From NCBI RefSeq assembly GCF_019511645.1, contig NZ_JAEUAX010000010.1:1-64000 (forward strand): DNA of 64,000 nucleotides, written 5' to 3'. Every line of letters begins with the position of its first letter. Position 1 is the stretch's first letter. Shown here piece after piece: positions 24,783 to 32,301 of the stretch. The position numbers and the translations under genes were made by a program. This stretch comes from Microbacterium ureisolvens. GTDB taxonomy: Bacteria; Actinomycetota; Actinomycetes; Actinomycetales; Microbacteriaceae. The notes beneath the pieces were generated by a model. The model saw only the letters and a program-made list of their open reading frames with translations. It did no database searches and was not told the origin of the DNA.

Positions 24783-25625
24783 TCATGAGATGGTCAGGAC
24801 GGCACGCGTCGACAGGTTGACGACGTATGTGCTGGTGGTGAGGAAGGCGCCGCCGTCGACCTGGGCGAGCACCTGCACGCATCGGTCGACGCCGCAGGAT
24901 TCGGCGCCGAAGGATCCGGCATCCGTCACGAACGAGTGGGCGGTCAGCAGCACCTCGGCCGACGCCGGCGTCAGCACCGAGCCGCCGGTGAGCGCGGCGA
25001 ACTCGTCGACCACGGGCTGCGCCGCGTCGTCGGCGAGCAGCAGCTCCCACGCGAACGATGTCTCGGCATCGGTCGGAGCAGGCTGGGTGCCCGACGCGCG
25101 GTCGACCGACTCGACGGCGCCGTTGGTCACGTTGACGATCATGCTGACCGTCTCGTCGGTGGCGTAGTCGTAGTACAGCGAGAGCAGCCGGCGGTGCCCG
25201 TCCGAGTATGCCTGCGGGTCGGCGACGTCGGTCGAGAGGAACTGCAGGCCGGGCTCGCCGAACAGGTCCTTGCCGGCGGCGAAGGCGGCATCCTGGGCGC
25301 CCACGAAGCGGACGTACTCGACCTCTTCGCCGGTCAACCCGTCGTACGCGGCGGCCACGGTGGTCGGCTTCGGAACCTCGGTCGCCTTCTCCGGTGCGTC
25401 CTCGTCTGTGCTGTCGGCGGCGATCGGGGTGGACGTGGGCGTCTCGGGCGACGAGGTCGCCTGCACGGCGGTCTGCGTCGCGAAGACCAGGGCGACGGCC
25501 GCGGCGGTCGCGGCGAGCGCGGAGCCGATCCCGAGCGTGCGGGGCGTGAGGAAGCGGCTCCGCCTCGAGGGCCGCGGGTCCGAGGGCGGCGAGTCCCCCT
25601 CGGTGGAGAGCTGTTGTTCGGTCAC
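24783..25625 (-). CDS. membrane-anchored protein resembling copper amine oxidase N2/N3 domains
   Basis: 280 residues. Short cytoplasmic basic stretch, one transmembrane helix (IGSALAATAAAVALVFATQ, about 33-51), a Thr/Pro/Asp-rich linker, then an extracellular domain. YDGLTGEEVEYVRFVG, LLSLYYDYATDETVSMIVNV, GTQPAPTDAE, ELLLADDAAQPVVDEFA and a final STYVVNLSTRAVLTI follow the order of features of amine oxidase N2 and N3 domains (the '..GVQPPVT..E' and '..G..VVDL....V..V' stretches). The catalytic-domain gene follows 17 nt later, so the two probably form one enzyme. Cys pair in CGVDRC. GTG start with GGACTCCT upstream. Domain match is by eye and needs a profile search. Confidence 0.6.
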   Translation of the reverse strand: MTEQQLSTEGDSPPSDPRPSRRSRFLTPRTLGIGSALAATAAAVALVFATQTAVQATSSPETPTSTPIAADSTDEDAPEKATEVPKPTTVAAAYDGLTGEEVEYVRFVGAQDAAFAAGKDLFGEPGLQFLSTDVADPQAYSDGHRRLLSLYYDYATDETVSMIVNVTNGAVESVDRASGTQPAPTDAETSFAWELLLADDAAQPVVDEFAALTGGSVLTPASAEVLLTAHSFVTDAGSFGAESCGVDRCVQVLAQVDGGAFLTTSTYVVNLSTRAVLTIS

Positions 25626-25876
25626 AGGAGTCCTTTCGACGGCGAAGACGCGGCTCGCACCCGCATCGGGGCCGATTCTTCGACGCCGCCGTTTCCCGAT
25701 GATTCGGGGCCGCGAACGCCCGGCGAAAACCTCGTGAGACGACGGCGAGCGCGCAAGGCGTTCCGATCTCAGGGCACGTCACGCGGCCGAAACATGCCCC
25801 GTCGTTCCCGGCAACGCGCAGGCAGTAGCGTCACCGCCAGTCGTACGGCAGTGTGCGCCGGGAGCGAGGAGGACGC

Positions 25877-27316
25877 GTGAGCAGTGCACTCGCGAACGCG
25901 ATCGAGCGGGCCCGCCCCCGCAACGACCTCGGCACCAGCTCTCCGTTCGCGGGGCTCCACCGACGCCATGCCCACACGATCGATGTGGTCGCGCAGTCCG
26001 TCGCGGCCACCGCGCCGGCGGGCGTGCTGCTGATCCACCCCGCCGCCGCCTTCGCCCGCAGCGGCTCCTTCGCCTTCCTCGACATCGCGATCACCATCAC
26101 CCTCGTCGTCGGCGTCGGTCTCGTGATCGGCATGTTCGCGCGCCGTATCTCCAGCACCGGCTCCCTCTACACGTTCGCCGTGCGGGGCCTCGGCCCCCAC
26201 GTCGGTCTCCTCACCGGCGCGGCGCTCGGCGTCGGCTACCTCGCCGTGGCGATGAATACGCTCGCTTCGGGGTCGACGCGACTCGCGAGCATCATGAGCG
26301 GGGGCGATGCTCCTCCGTGGCTCGTGATCGCCCTCATCGCAGGCTTCGGTGCGGTCATCGCCACCGTCGTCGCCCGGGGATTGCGCATGTCGACACGCGT
26401 GCTGCTCATACTCGAGTCGATCGCCGTGATCACCGTGCTGGGTCTGTCGGTCGCCGCGCTCAGCCTCACCAGCTGGGACGTGGGTCTGCTCATCCCGCGC
26501 GCGTCCGAAGTATCGCTGGAGGCGATCATCACCGGTGTCGCCTTCGCGCTGATCGGTTTCGTCGGGTTCGAGAGCGGCGCCGCGCTCGGCCCCGAGACGC
26601 GGCGCCCGTTCGCCGCCGTGCCGCGCGCGATCATGGTGAGCGTCGGCGCGACGGGGCTCGTGATGCTCGTAGGCACCGCCGCGCAGCTGTCGATCGTGGC
26701 GGAGCGACCGGGCGCGGCATCCCTCGCGTCCGTCACGGGTCTTGCCGGCCTCATCGACGTGATCGTCGCCATCTCGTTCCTCGCCTGCGCTCTCGCGATG
26801 ACCAACGCCGCGACGAGACTGGCGTTCGCGATGAGCCGCGAGGGACTCATGCCCGCGGTGTTCGGGCGTGTGTCTCGTCGCGGGGTGCCGGCGCTCGGCG
26901 GCGTGCTGCTCGCTTCCGCGGTCGCCCTGGTGCCCGTCGCGATCCTCGCGTGGGGAGGCAGCCGCCAGGACATGCGCATCGTCACCTCGCCCGCCTCCAT
27001 CCTCGGTTTCGTCCTGGCCTACGCGTTGGTGTGCGCGGCGGCCCCGGTGTTCCTCGCGCGGATCGGCGAGCTCACCGCCCGGGCGGTCGTGCTGACCGTC
27101 CTCCCCCTCGCCGGACTGCTGTGCGTGCTCGGCTTCTACCTCGCTGCGACGCTGCGCGACAATCCGGCGGGTCTGCTGTGGGCCGTGGGCGTCCTGGCCG
27201 CGGTCGTGGTCGCCGGGTCCGTTCGCATCGCGCGGCATCCGCGCGTGGCGGCACGCATCGGCGTGCACGACTGGCCGACCGATGCCGACTGCATCGACGG
27301 GCCGGCGCGGACGTGA
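25877..27316 (+). CDS. APC-superfamily amino acid/polyamine permease
   Basis: 479 residues with about 12 to 14 hydrophobic helices and the APC hallmarks FARRISSTGSLYTFAVRGLG near the N-terminus, GFVGFESGAALGPETRRP in the middle, and FAMSREGLMPAVFGRVS later. It should exchange or import an amino acid or polyamine. GTG at 25877 has GAGGAGGACGC directly before it. It overlaps the IclR regulator gene (GTGA) and diverges from the amine-oxidase genes over 251 bp; a functional tie between amine oxidation and this permease is possible but unproven. Confidence 0.85.
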   Translation: MSSALANAIERARPRNDLGTSSPFAGLHRRHAHTIDVVAQSVAATAPAGVLLIHPAAAFARSGSFAFLDIAITITLVVGVGLVIGMFARRISSTGSLYTFAVRGLGPHVGLLTGAALGVGYLAVAMNTLASGSTRLASIMSGGDAPPWLVIALIAGFGAVIATVVARGLRMSTRVLLILESIAVITVLGLSVAALSLTSWDVGLLIPRASEVSLEAIITGVAFALIGFVGFESGAALGPETRRPFAAVPRAIMVSVGATGLVMLVGTAAQLSIVAERPGAASLASVTGLAGLIDVIVAISFLACALAMTNAATRLAFAMSREGLMPAVFGRVSRRGVPALGGVLLASAVALVPVAILAWGGSRQDMRIVTSPASILGFVLAYALVCAAAPVFLARIGELTARAVVLTVLPLAGLLCVLGFYLAATLRDNPAGLLWAVGVLAAVVVAGSVRIARHPRVAARIGVHDWPTDADCIDGPART

Positions 27317-28059
27317 GCGGCGCCGGCGCCCCGGGCGACATCCGCCTGCCGGAGAAAGGTCTGGGCCTGGCCCTCGAGATCCTCGAGCAGGTCGCGCGCG
27401 ACGACCGCGGCGCCTCCGCGGCCGAGATCGCCCGCGCCGTCGGCGCACCCCGCGCGACGGTGTACCGCGTGGTCAACTCGCTGGTACGCGACGAATACCT
27501 TGTGCGCCGCAGCGACTTCTCGGGGTTCCTCCTCGGCACGCGTGTGCTCGAGCTCGCGGCGATCGTGGGCGCACGCACCCGCCCGGCGCACGCCGCGCTG
27601 GTCGATCGGCTGCGCCACGACACCGGCGAGGCCGTGCACCTGTTCGCCTTCCACCGCTCGGGTCTGATGGTCCTCGACGAGGACGAGTCGCGTCCGCTCT
27701 CCGACCGCGACGCCCTCCTCGCCGACCCCACACGCTCGGCGATCGGCCACCTCTGGCTCGTGGCGCATCCCGAGCGGCGGCTTCCGCAGGCGCCGAACTG
27801 GCGCATCGATCCGGCACCCGACGAGGTGCGCGCGATCAACGAGGCGTACGCGGTCCGCGGCTACACCGAGCAGGTCGCGCTCCTCACCTCGGATCGCGGC
27901 TGCCTCGCGGTGCCGATCCACGACGAGGCGGCACGCCCCGTGGGTGCGCTGACGCTGTCGACGTCGATCTCACGCCTCTCCGTGGCAGCCCGCCACGTCG
28001 GCGCCCTCCGCGATGCCGCGCGCGCTCTCGCGCCGGTGGGCTCGCTGAGCGGCTGGTGA
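27313..28059 (+). CDS. IclR-family transcriptional regulator
   Basis: 248 residues. N-terminal winged helix (LEILEQVARDDRGASAAEIARAVGAPRATVYRVVNSLV, residues about 20-60) and IclR effector-binding domain with GTRVLELAAIVGAR, CLAVPIHDEAARPVGALTLS. Its GTG overlaps the permease stop, so it is in one operon with the APC permease, which it probably regulates in response to the transported compound or a product. Effector unknown. Confidence 0.88.
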   Translation: MSGAGAPGDIRLPEKGLGLALEILEQVARDDRGASAAEIARAVGAPRATVYRVVNSLVRDEYLVRRSDFSGFLLGTRVLELAAIVGARTRPAHAALVDRLRHDTGEAVHLFAFHRSGLMVLDEDESRPLSDRDALLADPTRSAIGHLWLVAHPERRLPQAPNWRIDPAPDEVRAINEAYAVRGYTEQVALLTSDRGCLAVPIHDEAARPVGALTLSTSISRLSVAARHVGALRDAARALAPVGSLSGW

Positions 28060-28069
28060 CTCCTCCTCC

Positions 28070-28148
28070 CCACCGCTTCAACAGGTCAACCAGGCTTGCA
28101 CAGGACCGGAAGGCGTTCCCCGGTCATGCAGAGGCCCGGATGACCTGT
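28070..28148. repeat. intergenic repeat element, copy 2
   Basis: ACAGGTCAACC at 28081-28091 and GGATGACCTGT at 28138-28148 form an inverted pair with one mismatch. The flank CCACCGCTTCA before it, and the interior (GGCTTGCACAGGAC, CCCCGGT), parallel the element at 21430-21495. It lies 11 nt after the iclR stop, between convergent genes. Confidence 0.75.
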
Positions 28149-28165
28149 CGACGGAGGGGGAACAC

Positions 28166-28188
28166 GGATGCCGCGGGTCGCGGCATCC
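28166..28188. terminator. hairpin terminator between iclR and the DUF305-like gene
   Basis: Perfect 10-bp stem GGATGCCGCG / CGCGGCATCC with a GGT loop, placed between two convergent genes; again built on GGATGC/GCATCC. Confidence 0.7.
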
Positions 28189-28204
28189 ACCCGCGCACGA
28201 GCGG

Positions 28205-28840
28205 TCAGGGCACGGCGTCGATAATGCCCTGCAGCGTCTCCTGGTCGGCCTCGGCCTGCTGGAGCACCGCTTCTGCGGACTCCGCCACCGCGGGGTGCGG
28301 ATCGCCCTCGAGGATGAGCGTCACCAGGGCGATCATCCCGGCGTTCTGCGCATGCAGGATCTCGGCGAAGCGCTTCTCGGCGTCGGGATGTTCCGCGGCG
28401 GCGAATCCCTGCAGCGCACTCCACGACGGCATGCCGGGCATCTGGGCGTGATCGGAGCCGTGCCCGCCGCATGGGCCGTCCGTCGGCGGCTCCGCCGGAC
28501 GCGCATCGGCCCACGACAGGTACCACGCCCGGAGGTCTTCGAGCTCGTCCTCGTCGCGCGCGGCGATCCCGGTGGCGAACCCGCTCGCACCGGCCTCGAT
28601 CCCCTGCTTGCGCAGCAGGGTCTCCGCGAGCTCCTGCTCCTTGACCCGGTAGTAGATCATCGCCTCGACGTAGCAGTAGTCGTCGGCCGTCACCGGGGCG
28701 GCCGACGCGGAAGGCGAGACCGACACCGGGGGCGCAGCATCCGTGTCCCGTGCCGCTGCGGCGACCGCCAGCCAGATGCCTACGGCGGCCGTCAGAAGGG
28801 CGAGCGCGAGCGCGACGAAGACGACTGCTCTGCGGCGCAC
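28205..28840 (-). CDS. DUF305-like exported protein lacking the paired histidines
   Basis: 211 residues. Transmembrane or signal helix at about 5-30 (VVFVALALALLTAAVGIWLAV), then a DUF305-like helical domain. Where the family has MIPHHEQA and MIAHHDGA, this protein reads MIYYRVKEQELAE (61-73) and ILHAQNAGMIAL (161-172), so both HH pairs are lost; a His/Gly-rich middle (CGGHGSDHAQMPGM) remains. GTG start at 28840 has AAAGG upstream. Gene stands between a terminator and the HerA-like ATPase gene. The family link rests on length, layout and helix pattern, and is tentative. Confidence 0.6.
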   Translation of the reverse strand: MRRRAVVFVALALALLTAAVGIWLAVAAAARDTDAAPPVSVSPSASAAPVTADDYCYVEAMIYYRVKEQELAETLLRKQGIEAGASGFATGIAARDEDELEDLRAWYLSWADARPAEPPTDGPCGGHGSDHAQMPGMPSWSALQGFAAAEHPDAEKRFAEILHAQNAGMIALVTLILEGDPHPAVAESAEAVLQQAEADQETLQGIIDAVP

Positions 28841-28884
28841 GCGAGACCTTTCGGATCGGGAGCGACCCGCCGGGCCGGGATGCG

Positions 28885-30921
28885 TCAGCGCTTGCCGGTG
28901 CCGAAGATCCCGCGGATCACCCCACCCAGTATCGCCTCCGTCGACTTCGAGTTGAGAATCTGCTCGATCGGCGACGTCCGGGCCGACCGCGACGTGCGGG
29001 TCGTGCCCGCCGTCTTCTTGAGGAGCCGCTCGTACTCCTGCTGCGCCTTCTTCTCGGCCGCCGCGTTCGCCTTGTCGGCCGCGGCCTGCTGCTGGTCGAT
29101 GGCGGCCTTCTGCTTGGCGTACTCGGCGTCGGCCTTGGCCTTCGCGAGAGCGGCGTCCTCGGCTGCGGCGGCATCGTCGGCGGCCCTCATCTTCGCCGTG
29201 AGGATCTCGCGCGCCGACTCGCGGTCGATCGCCGTGCCGTACTTCGCGAGCAGCGGCGACGCGTTGACGGCCGCGACGATCGCCGGCTCGGGCGTGGGCG
29301 ACATGAGTCCCTGCGGCGCGCGTAGTCGCGTCCATGCCACCGGTGTCGGCGCGCCCTTCTCGCTCATCACGGTGACGATCGCCTCCCCGGTACCGAGCTC
29401 TTGCAGCACGCGCTCCAGGTCGTAGCCCGATCTCGGATACGTTCCGACCGTCGCCCGCAGCGCCTTCGCGTCGTCGGGCGTGAAGGCGCGCAGCGCGTGC
29501 TGCACGCGCGAGCCGAGCTGCGCGAGCACGTCCGACGGCACGTCCTTGGGGGTCTGCGTCACGAAGAAGACGCCGACGCCCTTCGAGCGGATGAGTCGCA
29601 CCGTCTGCACGATCGCCGCGAGGAAGTCCTTCGAGGCATCCTTGAAGAGCAGGTGCGCCTCGTCGAAGAAGAAGACGAGCTTCGGCTTGTCGGCGTCGCC
29701 GACCTCGGGGAGGATCTCGAAGAGCTCGGCCAGCAGGTACATCAGGAACGTCGAGAACAGCGCGGGCTTGTCGATGACCCCCGGCACCTCGAGCAGGCTG
29801 ATGACCCCGCGACCGTCGGGTGCCGTGCGGATGAAATCCGCCACGTCGAACTCGGGCTCGCCGAAGAACACGTCGGCTCCGGCGTCCGCGAAGGTGATGA
29901 GCTCGCGCAGGATCACCCCCACCGTCGCCGCCGACAACCCGCCGAGCGCCTTGAGTTCGGCCTTGCCCTCGTCGCTCGTGAGGTGGGTGAGCACGGCGCG
30001 CAGGTCCGACAGGTCGACGAGCGCGAGGCCGTTGGCGTCGGCGTAGTGGAACACGAGGCCGAGGCTCGATTCCTGTGTGTCGTTCAGACCGAGCACCTTG
30101 CTCAGCAGCAGCGGACCGAAGCCCGACACGGTCGCCCGCACCGGCACCCCCTTGCCGACGCCGCCGAGCGCGAAGTACTCCGTGACGGAGGCCTCGGGCT
30201 TCCAGTCCTGGCCGATCGCCCGCGTGCGCGCGAGCAGCTTCTCGCTCGGCTCGCCCTGCGTCGCGACGCCCGACAGGTCGCCCTTGATGTCGGCCGCGAA
30301 CACGGGCACGCCCTTCGCCGCGAGCTGCTCGGCGAGACCCTGCAGGGTGCGCGTCTTGCCGGTTCCGGTCGCGCCGGCGACGAGTCCGTGGCGGTTCATC
30401 ATCGGCAGCGGGATGCGGATCTGCGCCGACGCCACCGGGTCGCCGTTGAGGAGGGCGCCGAGATCCAGGGTCGCGCCTTCGAATGCGTAACCCGACGCGA
30501 CCCTCTGCACTTCCTGTTCGGTGAGAGGGCCGTCGTGGGTCTCCTGCGTGGTCGATCCGCTCGGACTCTGTTCCTGCGTCGCTGAATCCGAGAGGGGCGC
30601 TCGCGCGGGCCCCTGGCCCTCCACGCCCGGAGTCTGCTCCGTCCTCGATTGAGGCTCCGCGCCAGGTTGAGGAGCGACCTCGCCGGAGACCTCCTCGCTT
30701 CGGCTCCGGTCCTCAGATGAGGATGCGTCGGGCACGTGGCCACCGGCAGCCCTGGCCTTCGCGGCGGCGGCCTCGGCGGCAGCGAGCGCCGCCTTCGCCT
30801 GGGCGGCCTTGAGCTGCGCCTCGGCAGCCTCGGCCTCGGCGCGCAGTCTGGCGAGTTCCGCCTCAGCTGCGACGAGCGCCGGATCGGTCTGCGCGGACTC
30901 TTCGGGCGCTGAGGCAGTCAT
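28885..30921 (-). CDS. HerA/DUF853-type P-loop ATPase (helicase HerA-like)
   Basis: 678 residues. Central FtsK/HerA-like ATPase with Walker A VAGATGTGKTRTL, DIKGDLSGVA, Walker B KLVFFFDEAHLLF and FVTQTPKDVP; this is the YjgR/DUF853 group. N-terminal Ala/Glu-rich coiled coil (about 15-60), then a Ser/Thr/Glu/Gln-rich linker (about 60-130), and a C-terminal coiled coil with Gln/Lys repeats before IRGIFGTGKR. Cytosolic. No NurA nuclease partner is near, so a role in DNA end processing is not shown. TAGGCT at 30928-30933 lies 6 nt before the ATG. Confidence 0.88.
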   Translation of the reverse strand: MTASAPEESAQTDPALVAAEAELARLRAEAEAAEAQLKAAQAKAALAAAEAAAAKARAAGGHVPDASSSEDRSRSEEVSGEVAPQPGAEPQSRTEQTPGVEGQGPARAPLSDSATQEQSPSGSTTQETHDGPLTEQEVQRVASGYAFEGATLDLGALLNGDPVASAQIRIPLPMMNRHGLVAGATGTGKTRTLQGLAEQLAAKGVPVFAADIKGDLSGVATQGEPSEKLLARTRAIGQDWKPEASVTEYFALGGVGKGVPVRATVSGFGPLLLSKVLGLNDTQESSLGLVFHYADANGLALVDLSDLRAVLTHLTSDEGKAELKALGGLSAATVGVILRELITFADAGADVFFGEPEFDVADFIRTAPDGRGVISLLEVPGVIDKPALFSTFLMYLLAELFEILPEVGDADKPKLVFFFDEAHLLFKDASKDFLAAIVQTVRLIRSKGVGVFFVTQTPKDVPSDVLAQLGSRVQHALRAFTPDDAKALRATVGTYPRSGYDLERVLQELGTGEAIVTVMSEKGAPTPVAWTRLRAPQGLMSPTPEPAIVAAVNASPLLAKYGTAIDRESAREILTAKMRAADDAAAAEDAALAKAKADAEYAKQKAAIDQQQAAADKANAAAEKKAQQEYERLLKKTAGTTRTSRSARTSPIEQILNSKSTEAILGGVIRGIFGTGKR

Positions 30922-30925
30922 GCGC

Positions 30926-31591
30926 TCAGCCTAACGACCGGCGTCGAGCCGGAGCATCCGTTCCCTCCCGCGCCATCGGCACGGCGAACGCCGCCGCCAC
31001 CAGCAGCGCCACGCCCGCGCCGAGGAGCGCGCCGCCGAGGGTGTCGCTCAGCCAGTGCGCGTGCAGGTAGGTGCGGCTGAACGCCATCAGCACGACCCAC
31101 GCGGCGCCCACGATCGCCACCCACACCCGCGGGAAGATCACGACCGCGGCGACCGCGATCGTGGCCGCGTTGGCGACATGCCCGGACGGGTATGAGCCGT
31201 AGTCGGAGAGCACGATGATGTCCTCGGGACGAACGCGGCCGAAGAGATGCTTGAGCACCTGCACTCCCCCCGCCGAAGCGGCCTCAGCGGCGAGGAAGTA
31301 CGCGGCGGCCCACGGCCGCCGCAGCACGACGAGCGCGATCGCGCCGCCGATCGGCACGACGATCACGCTGAACCATCCGCCGCCGACGAAATCCATGACG
31401 TGCGAGAAGCCGGTGAGAACGGGATTCCACAACTGGGCGACGAACAGGTTCCACGCGGTGTCGATCGCGAACGGCTCCTCGCCGCGCGCGAAGATCCACC
31501 AGCCCAGCAGGCACGAGAACACCACGAGGCCGGATCCGACCGCGAGGTACGCGATGACCGGCATCGCGACCCGACGCTGAACTGTCGTCAT
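30926..31591 (-). CDS. PAP2-family membrane phosphatase
   Basis: 221 residues, about five or six helices, with the three acid-phosphatase motifs KHLFGRVRPE, YPSGHVAN and SRTYLHAHWLSD. Such enzymes dephosphorylate undecaprenyl diphosphate or phosphatidic acid at the outer membrane face. ATG at 31591 is preferred over the upstream frame start: CAGAAT at 31598-31603 lies 6 nt before it, matching the leaderless spacing seen elsewhere. Exact lipid substrate unknown. Confidence 0.9.
   Translation of the reverse strand: MTTVQRRVAMPVIAYLAVGSGLVVFSCLLGWWIFARGEEPFAIDTAWNLFVAQLWNPVLTGFSHVMDFVGGGWFSVIVVPIGGAIALVVLRRPWAAAYFLAAEAASAGGVQVLKHLFGRVRPEDIIVLSDYGSYPSGHVANAATIAVAAVVIFPRVWVAIVGAAWVVLMAFSRTYLHAHWLSDTLGGALLGAGVALLVAAAFAVPMAREGTDAPARRRSLG
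30928..30933 (-). promoter_or_regulatory. leaderless -10 box of the HerA-like ATPase
   Basis: TAGGCT on the reverse strand, 6 nt before the ATG at 30921; it lies within the 3' end of the PAP2 gene. Confidence 0.5.
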
Positions 31592-31597
31592 CGCCCC

Positions 31598-31603
31598 ATT
31601 CTG
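31598..31603 (-). promoter_or_regulatory. leaderless -10 box of the PAP2 gene
   Basis: CAGAAT on the reverse strand, 6 nt before the ATG at 31591; weaker match than the TAnnnT examples. Confidence 0.4.
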
Positions 31604-31796
31604 CCCGCCGATCGCGTCTGTGCCACCTCTTGACACAGCGCCCCCCGATGCTCGATCGTCGCCAGCGCTCGTCGAGCGCCCATCCGATCGCCGCGGCCGG
31701 TGACCCGGGCCGGGTCGAGAAACCTCGGGAAAGCACCGCGATGCGGTGGGCGCCGCTGCTAGTGTGCGGTCTCATCGCGATGACGAGGAGGTATCG

Positions 31797-32294
31797 ATGG
31801 CAGCGGTCGTCGACGCGGTGCGCAGCCTCATCGCGCCGCTCACGCGCACCAGAGTGTTCCGGCGCGTGATCGGCCCCGTGTTCCTGCCGCCGGTCGAGCG
31901 GCTCGTCGCGTGGCTGTCGCGCGGGCGCGTCCAGGTCAGCGCGCTGCTGGTCCCGTCGCTCGTGCTGCACACGGTCGGAGCGAAGTCCGGCGAGCCCCGG
32001 GACGTGCCCTTGATGTACACGCCCGACGGGAGCGGCCGCGCGATCGTCGCCGGGACGAACTTCGCCGGCGCCCGCCATCCCGCGTGGACCGCCAATCTGC
32101 TCGCACATCCCGATGCGGCGATCACCGTGCGTGGTCGCCGCATGCCGGTACGCGCAACGCCGGTCGCCGACGCCGAGCGTGACGCGGTGTGGGCGCGGAT
32201 CGAGGCCCAGTGGCCGGGCTACCGCAACTACGAGCGAGAGTCCGGGCGCACCGTCCGCCTCTTCCGGCTGCAGCCGGTGCGGGCGCAGGCCTGA
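31797..32294 (+). CDS. nitroreductase/quinone-reductase family (DUF385, F420-type split barrel)
   Basis: 165 residues. VLHTVGAKSGEPRDVPLMYT, IVAGTNFAGARHPAWTANLLAHPD and RGRRMPVRA are the hallmarks of the deazaflavin (F420)-dependent nitroreductase family. Members reduce quinones or nitro compounds with F420H2, or bind other cofactors. GAGGAGG lies 6 nt before the ATG. The gene converges on the drug-exporter gene. Cofactor choice cannot be told from the sequence alone. Confidence 0.85.
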   Translation: MAAVVDAVRSLIAPLTRTRVFRRVIGPVFLPPVERLVAWLSRGRVQVSALLVPSLVLHTVGAKSGEPRDVPLMYTPDGSGRAIVAGTNFAGARHPAWTANLLAHPDAAITVRGRRMPVRATPVADAERDAVWARIEAQWPGYRNYERESGRTVRLFRLQPVRAQA

Positions 32295-32301
32295 CGCGGG
32301 A

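Noticed and set aside
22858-25625. One amine oxidase gene split by a frameshift or sequencing error
   Set aside because: The downstream protein has its own ribosome-binding site and full signal peptide, which would not lie inside a single chain.
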